Shown here piece by piece: positions 1 to 11,028 of a stretch of DNA of 64,000 bases. Each line of letters starts with the position of its first letter. Positions within the stretch are counted from its first letter, which is position 1. The notes beneath the pieces were generated by a model. That model was not told the DNA's origin, did not search any database, and saw only the letters and a program-made list of their open reading frames with translations. The position numbers were made by a program, and so were the translations under genes. Source of the stretch: Gaiellasilicea sp963731615 (GTDB lineage Bacteria; Actinomycetota; Thermoleophilia; Gaiellales; Gaiellaceae); the NCBI GenBank assembly GCA_963731615.1, contig CAVSWD010000001.1, forward strand, positions 434,001 through 498,000, read 5' to 3'.

Positions 1-378
1 CCGCTGCCGCGCGCCGACGGCGGCGAGTCGGTGCACCTGACGCCGAACCTGAATCTCTCCGAGGACGTCTTCCCGGCCGGATCCGAGGACGCCGCCGAGG
101 CGGCGCCGGAGCTCGAGGCCCAAGCTATGATGGAGCCAGAGATGACGGAGGCGGCGATCACGGAGCCGGAGCTGACGGAGCCGGCGATCATGGAGCCCGC
201 CGAGCCGGAGCTCGAGGAAGCACCGGCGCCGGAGTCGGACGCCGCGGCCGAGGTCGAGCTCGAGGCCGAGTCGACCGCGGACGCAGAGGTTGCCGCCGGC
301 GACGAGCCCGTGCTCGAGACGGTCGCCGAGTCGGATGCTGCATCGGGCGACGAGCCCGAGTCTCCCGACGCCGCGTAA
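1..378 (+). CDS. C-terminal part of an upstream protein, probably ribosomal protein S1 (partial)
   Basis: The frame is open from the first base of the window, so only a C-terminal tail is visible, ending TAA at 376-378. The visible 125 residues are low complexity and very acidic, rich in Ala, Glu and Pro with repeated EPE/EPA units, and no folded domain can be recognised. It ends one base before the coaE start. In Actinobacteria coaE commonly follows rpsA, and S1 proteins can carry acidic tails, so S1 is the best guess. That rests on position, not on a visible S1 domain. Confidence 0.5.
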   Translation, partial: PLPRADGGESVHLTPNLNLSEDVFPAGSEDAAEAAPELEAQAMMEPEMTEAAITEPELTEPAIMEPAEPELEEAPAPESDAAAEVELEAESTADAEVAAGDEPVLETVAESDAASGDEPESPDAA

Positions 379-379
379 C

Positions 380-967
380 GTGCCTCCTCCCATAGCGGTC
401 GCGATCACCGGCGGGATCGGCGCCGGCAAGAGCGAGGCGCTCTACTCCTTCCGGAAGGCGGGCGCGGCGACCGTCTCGAGCGACGAGATCGTCCATCACC
501 TGCTGCGCGCCGACCCCGAGGTGCGCGAGGCGATCGTGGCCGAGCTCGGTGCGGACGTCCTGAACACCAAGGGTGAGGTCGATCGCGGCCTCGTCGCCGC
601 CAAGGTGTTCGCCGACCGCAGCAAGCTCGACTTTCTCGAGCAGCTCTTGCACCCGCGCGTGACCGCGGAGTATCTGCGCTGGCGTGAGCAGCTCGCGGAG
701 CTGCCGAATCCGCCGGCGGTCACCGTCACCGAGGTGCCGCTCCTCTACGAGACCGGGGGCGACAAGCGTTTCGACAAGGTCGTCGTGGTCACGGCCCCCG
801 CGAAGCTCCGCGAGCAGCGCCGTCGCGTCAAGCGCGACGACCGCGACCAGCGACTGCTGCCGGACAAGGAGAAGGTGGCGCGGGCCGACTTCGTCTACGT
901 CAACACCGGGACGCTTGAGGAGCTCGACACCTGGGTGGCGGGCGTGCTGCAGGAGCTGACCGGGTGA
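380..967 (+). CDS. coaE: Dephospho-CoA kinase
   Basis: Catalyses the last step of coenzyme A synthesis, ATP-dependent 3'-phosphorylation of dephospho-CoA, in the cytoplasm. The N-terminus carries a P-loop (GGIGAGKSE, about residues 10-18), followed by the SSDEIVH segment and a late TEVPLLYE motif typical of the family. The length of 195 aa is normal. The GTG at 380 is preferred over an upstream in-frame ATG at 290, because 290 would add 30 unrelated residues overlapping the previous gene. The next gene overlaps its stop by 4 bp (GTGA). Confidence 0.93.
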   Translation: MPPPIAVAITGGIGAGKSEALYSFRKAGAATVSSDEIVHHLLRADPEVREAIVAELGADVLNTKGEVDRGLVAAKVFADRSKLDFLEQLLHPRVTAEYLRWREQLAELPNPPAVTVTEVPLLYETGGDKRFDKVVVVTAPAKLREQRRRVKRDDRDQRLLPDKEKVARADFVYVNTGTLEELDTWVAGVLQELTG

Positions 968-1506
968 AGACGGCGACGATCGGGACGCTCGCCCTCGTCG
1001 TCGCCGCGTTCGCCGTCTACGTGCTCGAGACGGAACCGCGCTGGTACGAGCGGCTGCGTCATCCGCTCCGCTACGAGCAGATCGTGGTCGGCCACGCGCA
1101 GAACTACCAACTCGACCCGCAGCTCGTCGCCGCCGTGATCTACCAGGAGTCGAAGTTCGACGCCGACGCAGTCTCCCCGTCGGGCGCGGTCGGCCTGATG
1201 CAGCTGCTGCCGGAGACCGGACAGGGGATCGCCGATCGCACCGGCGGCGACAGCTGGACGCCCGAGGATCTGATGAACCCGGAGCTGAACGTGCGCTACG
1301 GCTCCTGGTACCTCCGCCACCTGCTCGACAAGTACGGCGACGAGAAGCTGGCCCTCGCCGCGTACAACGCCGGCCAGGCGAACGTCGACCGCTGGCGCGA
1401 GGAGGGCTCGGGAATCGAGTTCCCGGAGACGCGGCACTACGTCGAGCGCGTGCAGGAGCTGAAGAAGATCTACGCGCGGGCGTATCCGGACGAGCTCGGG
1501 CTCTAG
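964..1506 (+). CDS. Lytic transglycosylase, SLT domain
   Basis: A 180-residue envelope enzyme predicted to cleave peptidoglycan glycan strands. It has an N-terminal hydrophobic segment (about residues 5-21) that may be an uncleaved anchor, then a compact Slt70-type catalytic domain. The motifs seen are YQESKF with the catalytic Glu, GAVGLMQLLP and ALAAYNAGQ. The start is the GTG overlapping the coaE stop (GTGA), so the two are probably co-transcribed. The stop overlaps the convergent iron-permease stop by 4 bp. Confidence 0.9.
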   Translation: MKTATIGTLALVVAAFAVYVLETEPRWYERLRHPLRYEQIVVGHAQNYQLDPQLVAAVIYQESKFDADAVSPSGAVGLMQLLPETGQGIADRTGGDSWTPEDLMNPELNVRYGSWYLRHLLDKYGDEKLALAAYNAGQANVDRWREEGSGIEFPETRHYVERVQELKKIYARAYPDELGL

Positions 1507-3882
1507 ACGAGCTCGGGCTCGCGCTCGGGCTTGCGCGCGACGCTCGGCTTCGCCGTCACGCTGACGGACGAGACGATCCTCCGGCGGCGGCGGGCGCGGA
1601 TCTGCTCGGCTGCGACGTAGCTGCCGACGACGAAGACGGCAGCTCCGACCTGCGCGGTCACGCCCTGCCAGGTCGGGTAGACGCCGAGCCAGGCGCCGGC
1701 CCAGTACGGCAGCTGCAGGCCCTCGATCGGCGTCACCGGCAGCCAGCCGACGACCTGGAACGTCTGCACGGTCGTGCCGACGAGGATCACGAGCACCCAG
1801 GTCATCAGGATCCCGGTCGCGATCAGCATCTTCCGGTGCGGCAGCTTGCGCTCGAGCATGATCGTCAGCCCGCCGACCGCCAGCGTGGCTGCGAGGCCGA
1901 GCATGACGCCGGGAAGGACGGCGAGGATGCCTGCCTCGAGCGTCAGCGCTTGCAGGAAGAGGACGGTCTCGAAGCCTTCCCGATAGACGCTCGAGAAGCC
2001 CAGCGCGGCGAGCCCGAGCACCTGCGCAGAGACGAAGCCGAGGTGCGAGCCGCGCAGGATCCGCTGCTTGCGCTTGTGGAAGTCGGCAAGGTGCTCGCTC
2101 CAGTAGACCCGGTGGTAGAACCAGTTCAGGATCAGCAGCAGCACGCCGATCGCGACGACAGAGACGATCGCCTCGAGCTTTTCGCCGTAGCGGGCCAGCG
2201 AACCGAGCACGGTCTGCGCGATCACCCAGGTGACGGCCGACGCGACGAGCGCGATGCCCGCTCCTGCGAGCAGCGGCCGCCGGTAGCGGCGGGCCGGGCC
2301 AACCATGCTCGCCATCAGCGCGGCCAGGATCAGAACTGCCTCGAGCCCCTCGCGGAAGACGACGATGGCGCTGTTCGAGACGATCGCGGCCGTCGACCCG
2401 CTCGAGCCGACCCGCTGCGCCGCCTGCTCGAGCTCGGCCTGGAGCGCCGCGACCGACTCCTCCAGCTCCGTGCCCGCGTCCTTGCGCTTGACGAGCTGCA
2501 CGAGGCCGGCCTGCCCGCCGTCGCCGTACCAGAAGAGGCCCTCGATCCGGCGGAAGAGGGACGGCGCGATCCCGCGCAGCCGCTGCTCGGGGCCGAGCTC
2601 GAAGATTCCGTACGCCTCCAGTCGCGCCTGCTCCGCGCGGCCCCAGCTGCCCGCCTTCGCGGCCGCCGCGAGCCGGTCGAGCGAGGCGGCGATGACGTCG
2701 AAGTCGGCCCCGGAGGCGGCTTCCTTCCAGGAGTCCGGGTAGAGGCCGTCGACGATCTCCATGGCGCGGTCCGTGCTCGCACGGACGGCTTCGGCGGGTG
2801 CCGCCCGGCCCGCACCGGCGTTGTCCAACGTGCGGCCGAGGTCGTCGACGATCGTGGTCAGCTCGCGGGTCGCGGCCGGGTCCCGGGCGAGCAGCTCGGG
2901 TGCGATGTCCGCGAGCGCGACCGCGACGGCGTTGCGGAAGCTGATCGCCTCCTGGATCTCGAACGCGAGCGTGACGCGCGTGCCCTCGACGCCGCGGTCG
3001 TACTCGATCGGCACGAGCCGGAGGAAGCGGTCGAGCTGGCCGGCGCGGCGGGCCTGCTCCGCGGGCTGCAGCGGTGCCGCGCGGAAGCCCTCGAGCAGGC
3101 GGTCGACGCTCGATGCCGCAGCCTGCACCGACGTCGTCGTGCCGCGCCCAGCAGCCTGCTGCAGCCGGTCGAGCGCTCGCTCTAGCTGGACGGTCGCCGC
3201 GTCGCTGCGCTGGTTGCGATAGCTCGGCTCGACGATCGCCGCGTATCCGCGCGCGAGCGCCGCCTCTTCCGCGAGCCGCGCGGCGAAGCCGCGCCAGGAG
3301 GCTCCCACGGCGTCGTCGAGGGCGGTTCGCAGCTTGGCCTCGTAGGTGTCGAGCAGGTCGGTGCGGATCGCCCGCGCCGCACGCTTGCGGCTGCGCCTTG
3401 CCGCGCGCGAGCGCGGTGACCGCGAGTGTCGCGTCAGTGCCCGCGCGCGTGAACCGGGTCGGAGCCCGGAACTCGCGCACGAGCAGCCACTGCCGCGCAG
3501 CAGCGGCGTCGCCGTTCCGGGCGTCGGCGACCGCTCCGGTCAGGCCCGCACGAAGGAGCGTCGCCCACGTCGCGGCGCGTGCCCGGGCGAGCCCAGGCGC
3601 ATCGCCGCCGGCAGCCGTGCGTGCCTGCGCGAGCGAGGCGATGAGCTCCCGGCGGAGTGGGGCGGGGAGCTGCGGCGCGATCGCCGTCAGCGTCTGCTCG
3701 GCTCTCGCGACGAGCTCGCGGGAGCGCCCGGCGTCGCCGAGCGCCAGCGCCGACTGTGCCGCACCGAGGTCACGCCGGGCGTCGACCGCCGCGGCCCAGC
3801 CTGCGGGTGCGCTCGCGTTCGCGGCCGACGCGGCCAGCGTCGCGGCGGCGAGCGCTGCCACGAGGACGGCCCAACGACGCAT
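1503..3882 (-). CDS. FTR1-family iron permease with large N-terminal extracytoplasmic domain (frameshifted in this sequence)
   Basis: Predicted Fe3+ permease of the FTR1/EfeU family. The N-terminal part starts at the ATG at 3882 with a signal peptide and an Ala-rich helical region. The C-terminal part has several membrane segments and both iron-binding REGxE motifs (REGLE and REGFE). Two frames are needed. The first reads sensibly from 3882 to about 3395 and the second from about 3390 to the TAG at 1503, and total length requires one extra base near 3380-3400. An insertion error is more likely than decay. It lies 2 bp after the lipoprotein gene upstream, forming an EfeU-EfeO-like operon. No EfeB peroxidase is present. 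Confidence 0.82.
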
Positions 3883-3884
3883 GC

Positions 3885-4982
3885 TTACTGCTGGATCTCG
3901 ATGCCGAGGTGGGCGGCGTGCTGTGAGACCTGGCCGGCGACGGCCTCGCCGCGCGCCTGGGCGTCGGAGCCGAGCTGGTCAGCCTGCTCCGGCGTGAAGC
4001 GGCGGCCGTCCTCCTCCTGCTCCCGCAGGTCGGCAATGAACGCGCTGAGCTCCTCCAGCTCCTTGCCGGTCTGCTCCGCCGCGGCCTTGTCGGCCTCCGC
4101 GATCGCCGGCTCGATCCCGTCGTAGACGACCTCGAGCCCGGAGATGATGTCGTTGATGTCGGAGAGCCGGGACACGACGTTGAACGCCTCACTGTCGGCG
4201 GCGTCGCCCTGGACGAAGCGCGACTCCTTCCACTGGCCGAAGTACTCGGTCATCGTCGGCACCATCACGACGAGCGAGGTGAAGGCATCCGATGCGGAGG
4301 GCTCCCACGCCTGCGCCTCCGTGTCGAGCTCGCTCGCGTAGCGCTCGAACGCCTCGGCAGCGGACGCCAAGACGCGCGCGTCCGGCAGCGCCTCGCCGAA
4401 CTCGACCTTCCCGTCGCCGTCGAGATCGGCCGCGACCTTTGCGGTCAGGTCCGGGCGCGTGCCCCAGAGCATGCCCTCGGTGAGGTTGAAGAGGTTTCCC
4501 GGCTGTTCGAGGACGCGGCCGTCGGAGAGCTTCAGATCGAACGGCACCGCGCTCTCGGGATCCTCTTCCTTGCTCGAGCCCGCGTCGAGGATGATGTCGT
4601 ACTCGGCGAGGGACGGCGTCCCGGCGACGACTCCCTCGACCTGCTCGTAGTACGGGTTGGCCTCGATCCAGGTCTGCTTGGCGTCCGCGAGGATGCGCGT
4701 GACCTCTTCGCGGTGCTCGTCGAGCAGGCGTGCGTAGTCGTAGTCGACGCCCTTCGCGAGCGCGTCGTACTCCTCCGCAAGCGCGGCGAAGTCCGCGGTG
4801 GCCTCCGTCAGCTGCGTGGTGTGGTCGGTGAGATAGCTCTTGACGCCGGCGAGGTCGTCGGCGTCGATCGCGGCGCTCGTCGTCTCGGCGGCCGTCGTCG
4901 TCGGCGCGGCGTCGTCGCTGTCGTCGCCGCCGCAGCCGGCGAGCACGGCGAGGAGCGCGATCAGGGCAGCTGTGCGTCTCAT
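3885..4982 (-). CDS. Imelysin/EfeO-like lipoprotein with an EF-hand-type loop
   Basis: A 365-residue secreted lipoprotein with lipobox LAVLAGC at residues 11-17 and a Thr/Ala-rich linker. The body is helical and resembles imelysin/EfeO (M75-like) iron-binding proteins, with the segment WIEANPYYEQVEG near residue 105. Its place directly upstream of an FTR1 permease supports a role in delivering iron. Residues 186-197 (DLDGDGKVEFGE) match a canonical EF-hand calcium loop, which is unusual for this family. A palindromic operator overlaps its start codon. Family assignment is by partial similarity and context. Confidence 0.7.
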   Translation of the reverse strand: MRRTAALIALLAVLAGCGGDDSDDAAPTTTAAETTSAAIDADDLAGVKSYLTDHTTQLTEATADFAALAEEYDALAKGVDYDYARLLDEHREEVTRILADAKQTWIEANPYYEQVEGVVAGTPSLAEYDIILDAGSSKEEDPESAVPFDLKLSDGRVLEQPGNLFNLTEGMLWGTRPDLTAKVAADLDGDGKVEFGEALPDARVLASAAEAFERYASELDTEAQAWEPSASDAFTSLVVMVPTMTEYFGQWKESRFVQGDAADSEAFNVVSRLSDINDIISGLEVVYDGIEPAIAEADKAAAEQTGKELEELSAFIADLREQEEDGRRFTPEQADQLGSDAQARGEAVAGQVSQHAAHLGIEIQQ

Positions 4983-4999
4983 GTAAGGCGCACCTTACA
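4982..4999. promoter_or_regulatory. Palindromic operator overlapping the iron-uptake start codon
   Basis: Perfect inverted repeat with 7-bp arms, TGTAAGG-CGCA-CCTTACA. It touches the lipoprotein ATG at 4982. On the minus strand it contains a possible -10 (TAAGGT), 9 nt upstream of the start. The TAAGG...CCTTA shape resembles DtxR/IdeR-type iron boxes, so iron-dependent repression is likely but unproven. Confidence 0.6.
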
Positions 5000-5031
5000 G
5001 ACCGTGCAACGGGGAGGTGACGCCTTCCGTC

Positions 5032-5584
5032 TTACCGCGGGACGACCCCGGTCTCGACGAGCACGTTCAGCTGGTCGAGGTCGGGGAGCTGGTCGCCGGT
5101 CACCCGCGCGAAGGCGAGTCCGTTCGCGAGCAGACTGAGGAATTGGGCGATCGTCTCGATCGGCACGTCGTCACGAACGGTCTCGCGCAAGCGCGCGTAG
5201 CGCGCCTCCCGCTGGGCCGCAACGTCACGCTCGAGCTTCTCGATCTGCTTCCGGAAGCTCTCGTCCGTCCGCAGCCGGCGCGCCGCTTCGAGCTGCACGG
5301 AGAGCCAGTCGGGATCCTCGTGCGCGATCGCGTCGAGAAGGGCCGGGAAGCCGCGCTCGAGCCAGAGCTCGACCAGCCGGTCGGACGACTGGGCCACGAC
5401 GGCGACGAAGAGCGCGTCCTTGCTGTCGAAGTAGCTGAAGATGGCGCCGCGGGAGAGACCGGTCCCTTCCTCGAGCCGCGCGACCGTGGCGCCCTCGTAG
5501 CCGTAGCGGGCGAAGGTGCGCTGGGCGGCGTCGAGAATCTCGTCGCGACGGCGCTGCTTGTGCTCGGCGCGAGACCTTGGGCAT
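5032..5584 (-). CDS. TetR-family transcriptional regulator (one frameshift near the N-terminus)
   Basis: A TetR-type repressor of about 183 aa with an N-terminal helix-turn-helix (segments ILDAAQRTFARYGY, TVARLEEGTGLSRGAIFSYF, then KDALF). The best start is the ATG at 5584, giving the typical opening MPKVSREHKQRRRDEIL. That requires removing one extra C near 5569. A -10 (TAAAGT) lies 6 nt upstream of this ATG. The alternative is a GTG at 5592 in the uninterrupted frame. It is divergent from an MFS exporter, its probable target. Confidence 0.85.
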
Positions 5585-5590
5585 CTGTCC

Positions 5591-5596
5591 ACTTTA
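5591..5596 (-). promoter_or_regulatory. Leaderless -10 of the TetR gene
   Basis: TAAAGT, 6 nt before the ATG at 5584, so the mRNA would begin at or next to the start codon. Confidence 0.5.
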
Positions 5597-5621
5597 CAAA
5601 AACGTACAGACGTATTATATT
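5593..5621 (+). promoter_or_regulatory. Promoter of the MFS gene with possible TetR operator
   Basis: TTTACA (5593-5598), a 17-bp spacer, then TATATT (5616-5621), close to a sigma70 consensus. The -10 ends 7 nt before the GTG at 5629, implying a leaderless transcript. The spacer holds ACGT-ACAG-ACGT (5602-5613), a repeat-like site where the divergent TetR could bind. Confidence 0.6.
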
Positions 5622-5628
5622 CGGGCTC

Positions 5629-6852
5629 GTGAGCATCCTCAAACACCGCTCGCTCGTCGCACTGATCGCCGCCGAAGTCGTCTCGTCGCTGGGTTCCCGG
5701 ATCACGTTCCTCGCCCTGCCCTGGTTTGTGCTCGTCACGACCGGGTCGGCCGCGAAGATGGGGATCGTCCTCGCTGTCGAGATGGCGCCGGTGGCGCTGC
5801 TCGGAATCCTGAGCGGCTCTGTCGTGGCGAAGCTCGGTGCGCGCCGCACGATGCAGTTGTCAGATCTCGCTCGTGTGCCGCTGATGTGCGCGATTCCCCT
5901 CCTGCACTCGGCGGGGATGCTCTCCTTTCCGCTGCTGCTCGCGCTCGTCTTCGCGATCGGCTGCTTCCTGGCCCCGTTCTTCGCCTCGCAGCGCGTGATC
6001 CTGCCCGAGCTCGTCGGCGAGGACGAAACGACGGTGGCGCAGGCAAATGCGGTGATCGAGGGCGCGACGACACTGACGAACCTGCTCGGCCCGGTCGCCG
6101 CAGGGCTGTTGATCGCCGCAGTCGGCGCGACGAATGCCCTCTACGTGGACGCGGCGACGTTCCTCGTCTCGTTCCTGACGCTGACGTTCTTCGTGCCCGC
6201 GCGCCCGCCGCTGCCGCAGACCGACGACGCGCGCGGTGTCTTCGCCGGACTCCGCTTCCTGCTGCGCGACGACCTGCTCTGGCGGATCGGCCTGGCGGCG
6301 ATCTTCCTGAATATGTTCGGCGCGATGATGTCGGCCGCGCTGCCCGTGCTCGCGTTCGACGAGTTCGACGAGAGCTCGCGCGTTGCCGGAGCGCTCTTTG
6401 CCTCGCTCGGTGCCGGCGCACTCGTCGGGATGGTGATCGCGATGAAGCTGATGCCGAGGTTCAAGCCGCTGAAGCTGGCTGCCGTGGGCATCGTCGCGCT
6501 GCCGCTGCCGATCTTCCTGCTCGCACTCGACCTGCCGCTCTGGCTGACGATGGCGGCGCTTTTCGCGTCGGCGCTGCCGCAGCCGCTCGTCAACGCGCCC
6601 GTGATCGGCCTGATGACGCTGCGCACGCCCGAGGCGCTACGGCCAAAGCTGATGACCGCGGTGCTGACCGTCGCCATGCTCGCCGGCCCGATCGGCTTTG
6701 CCGCCGCCGGCCCGTTGCTGCAGGCGTTCGGAACGCAGGCGGTGTTCGCGATCGTCGCGAGCGGGATGACAGTCTTCGCGCTCTACTTCGCCTCGGTCGC
6801 GCTCCGCTTCGGCCCGCGCGATGCGCCTGCAGCACCCCTCACCGCTGCTTAG
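5629..6852 (+). CDS. MFS-type multidrug or solute exporter
   Basis: A 407-residue membrane protein with about twelve hydrophobic segments. It is an MFS exporter of the macrolide/enterobactin-efflux type, with the cytoplasmic loop GARRTMQLSDLARVP after the second helix. The start is the GTG at 5629, chosen because the protein begins directly with a hydrophobic helix and the -10 ends 7 nt upstream. It is divergent from the TetR gene, which probably controls it. The stop overlaps the convergent gene by 4 bp. The substrate cannot be predicted. Confidence 0.88.
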   Translation: MSILKHRSLVALIAAEVVSSLGSRITFLALPWFVLVTTGSAAKMGIVLAVEMAPVALLGILSGSVVAKLGARRTMQLSDLARVPLMCAIPLLHSAGMLSFPLLLALVFAIGCFLAPFFASQRVILPELVGEDETTVAQANAVIEGATTLTNLLGPVAAGLLIAAVGATNALYVDAATFLVSFLTLTFFVPARPPLPQTDDARGVFAGLRFLLRDDLLWRIGLAAIFLNMFGAMMSAALPVLAFDEFDESSRVAGALFASLGAGALVGMVIAMKLMPRFKPLKLAAVGIVALPLPIFLLALDLPLWLTMAALFASALPQPLVNAPVIGLMTLRTPEALRPKLMTAVLTVAMLAGPIGFAAAGPLLQAFGTQAVFAIVASGMTVFALYFASVALRFGPRDAPAAPLTAA

Positions 6853-8477
6853 GCGGTCATGTGGCGCCAGAGGTTGTCGAGCAGCCGCCGGACCGGCCAG
6901 AGCGGTGCCGCGCCGCCGAAGTCGAGGACGCCGGCCGAGAAGACGCGCGCCCCTTTCTCGGTCTCGTAGTACGTCATCTGTGCGGTCAGCCCGGGGCCGT
7001 AGAGCTCCGGGATCTCCGCGAGCACGATCGTGTTCGCCGGCGTGAACGCCGTCGTCTGGTCGATCTCGATCCCGAAGCCGCCCACCATGTCGCCGAGGCT
7101 GGCGCCGTCGACGAGCCCGGTGCCGGCGAAGAGCCAGGGCGCAGCCGCGGTGTTCCTGATCTTGAAGACGCCTTGCCTCGAGCCGTCGTCGTTCGCCCGG
7201 TACTGGACGCCGAACAGGGCCGACTCGGGCCGGCCGAGATCCCGCCAGAGCCTCGTCCGGCGCATCCACTGCCCGTCCTTCTCGACCCGCCAGAAGAAGT
7301 TGTTCGCGGAGAGGAGGATCAGGCGGCCGCCGAGATCGCGAAAGCGCTGGACGACGTCGTAGGCGTGGTCGGTGACGTACTCCGTGTGCCCCGGGAAGAC
7401 GACGAGGTCGTAGAGCCGGCGCAGCTCGTCCCCGCTGGGAATCGCCTCGAGGTCGTCCTCGGCGAGGATGTCCGGCGTCCGGCCGGTCTGGCGCAGGAAC
7501 TTGAGGAAGGGAGCGTCCGAGCGACGGAACCACGGCGGCGTGCCCCGGTCGCGGTACGGGCGGTTCAAGCGGACCGGCGGGCTGCCGCCGGCGTACCAGG
7601 TGTCGCCCCAGCCGTCGCCGTCCGCATCGTCGAAGTTGTAGGCCTGCCAGGTGTTCGTGGGCATGACGACGGCCTGACGCGCCGTGCCGAGCGTGGCCGG
7701 GCGGAGGATGAGAGGCGCGAACCCGACGCGTCCATCCTCCGTGGTCAGCTTGGCGGCGTAGACGCCGCTGGGCCACGAGCCCGGGGGGACGACGATCGTG
7801 TGCGGCGACGACCGCTTCCCCCTCCAGTCGTAGGTGCGCAGCGGGCCGATCGGCTGGCCGCTCATCTCGTCGGTCCGGTCGGTCGCCTCCGGCTCGGAGC
7901 CGCAGGCGAGAAACTGGAGCGTGATCAGCTCGGCGTCGGTCGTGACCGTCAGCCGGGCCGGCTCGCCCGGGGCGTAACTGCGCCGCTCGAATGCCGCCTC
8001 GACGCCGAGTACCCGCACGACGGGCGCATTCGCGAGCGACGCCTTCAACGGCCGGCGGAAGCCGTAGGTGCGCTTGTTGCCGGCCGTATCCTCGACGGCC
8101 AGGCGAAGCAGGTACGTGCCTCCCTCCAGCTCCTCTCCCGGCTGCCACGAGAGCCGATGCTCGCCCGCGCCGAAACGCTTGCGCGTTCGCCAGACCGTGG
8201 TGCGCTTGCGCGCGGCCGAGCGAACCGCCTCGAGCTGGACGGTCGCCGCCCGGTCGAGGTTGAACGCGACCGTCGCGGTGTCTCGGCCCGCCACCCGCGG
8301 GCTCACGGTCGCGTACAGGCGCCGGTCGCCGAGGTACCGCCGGCCCGCGTTCCGGACCGAGAGGCGAGCGAGCGAGGGTGCCCGCAGTTGCGCGAGCGCA
8401 GCGCGGGGGTCGACGAGCAGCGCGCCCGTGGTAGCGAGGGCAAGCTGCAGCAATCGGGTACGAGTGAGGGCGCGCAT
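6849..8477 (-). CDS. Secreted protein with N,N-dimethylformamidase beta-subunit-like C-terminal domain
   Basis: A 542-residue protein with a signal peptide (about residues 1-29), then a beta-rich region with a typical extracellular bacterial beta-sandwich pattern, and a C-terminal half like the dimethylformamidase large subunit. Segments VVMPTNTWQAYN and DLVVFPGHTEYVT fit a class-I-glutamine-amidotransferase-like fold. True DMFases are cytoplasmic and act with a small subunit, which is not present here. An amide hydrolase on the outside of the cell is possible, but the substrate is unknown. It follows the DUF1360 gene by 42 bp. Confidence 0.7.
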   Translation of the reverse strand: MRALTRTRLLQLALATTGALLVDPRAALAQLRAPSLARLSVRNAGRRYLGDRRLYATVSPRVAGRDTATVAFNLDRAATVQLEAVRSAARKRTTVWRTRKRFGAGEHRLSWQPGEELEGGTYLLRLAVEDTAGNKRTYGFRRPLKASLANAPVVRVLGVEAAFERRSYAPGEPARLTVTTDAELITLQFLACGSEPEATDRTDEMSGQPIGPLRTYDWRGKRSSPHTIVVPPGSWPSGVYAAKLTTEDGRVGFAPLILRPATLGTARQAVVMPTNTWQAYNFDDADGDGWGDTWYAGGSPPVRLNRPYRDRGTPPWFRRSDAPFLKFLRQTGRTPDILAEDDLEAIPSGDELRRLYDLVVFPGHTEYVTDHAYDVVQRFRDLGGRLILLSANNFFWRVEKDGQWMRRTRLWRDLGRPESALFGVQYRANDDGSRQGVFKIRNTAAAPWLFAGTGLVDGASLGDMVGGFGIEIDQTTAFTPANTIVLAEIPELYGPGLTAQMTYYETEKGARVFSAGVLDFGGAAPLWPVRRLLDNLWRHMTA

Positions 8478-8519
8478 GGTCGCGATCCCACTGCTAATCG
8501 GCAGTTTTGCCCGAAGAGG

Positions 8520-8999
8520 TTAGTGCCCGCCGGTGCGCTGCTCGAGCTCGTTCGACTTCGCCGTCAGGGCGCTGAAGCCCGCCAGGAGGAAGTCGTTGAC
8601 GGCTCCGGCAGCCAGCACCGAGGTCAGCAGCCGGCCGGCACGGGGCGCGAGGATCTGCGTCGAGGCGAGCCCGGCGCCGATCCACGTGCCGATACAGCGG
8701 GTGCAAGTGACGAGCTCGCCGATCGCCTGCTTCAGATCCGAGTCGTGCGTGGGCTTCTCGTCCTCGCCGTCGTAGGCCTCTCCCTGCACGAACGGCTCCC
8801 GGACGAAGCTCGTCACCTTGTCGCGGGCGACCGTGCGCGACGCCTTGAAGGTGGCGAGGCCCAGGAGCGCGAGGTCGATCGGCGCCATCTCGAAGTGGGG
8901 CCGGTTCCGCGCAGCGGCGGCGGCGCTGACAGCTCCCATCCCGGCGAGGAAGGTACCCATGATGGCGGCATACGCGCGGTAGGGAGGCTGTTCGGCCAT
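8520..8999 (-). CDS. DUF1360 membrane-associated protein
   Basis: A 159-residue protein of the DUF1360 family, function unknown. Seen are an N-terminal hydrophobic stretch, the motif LATFKASRTVARDKVTSFVREPF, a CTRCIGTW segment with two cysteines and a final hydrophobic helix. The ATG at 8999 is 18 bp from the divergent uvrB start. A longer open frame extends upstream, but only as an antisense of uvrB. Confidence 0.8.
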   Translation of the reverse strand: MAEQPPYRAYAAIMGTFLAGMGAVSAAAAARNRPHFEMAPIDLALLGLATFKASRTVARDKVTSFVREPFVQGEAYDGEDEKPTHDSDLKQAIGELVTCTRCIGTWIGAGLASTQILAPRAGRLLTSVLAAGAVNDFLLAGFSALTAKSNELEQRTGGH

Positions 9000-9017
9000 C
9001 GCTAGGCTGTACCCAGG

Positions 9018-11027
<2,010 letters not shown>

Positions 11028-11028
11028 C

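Noticed and set aside
5577..9005. A 1,142-residue plus-strand open frame running under the MFS, DMFase-like and DUF1360 genes
   Set aside because: Composition is Arg/Ala/Pro-rich with no domain, and it crosses well-supported genes on both strands; a typical high-GC shadow frame.
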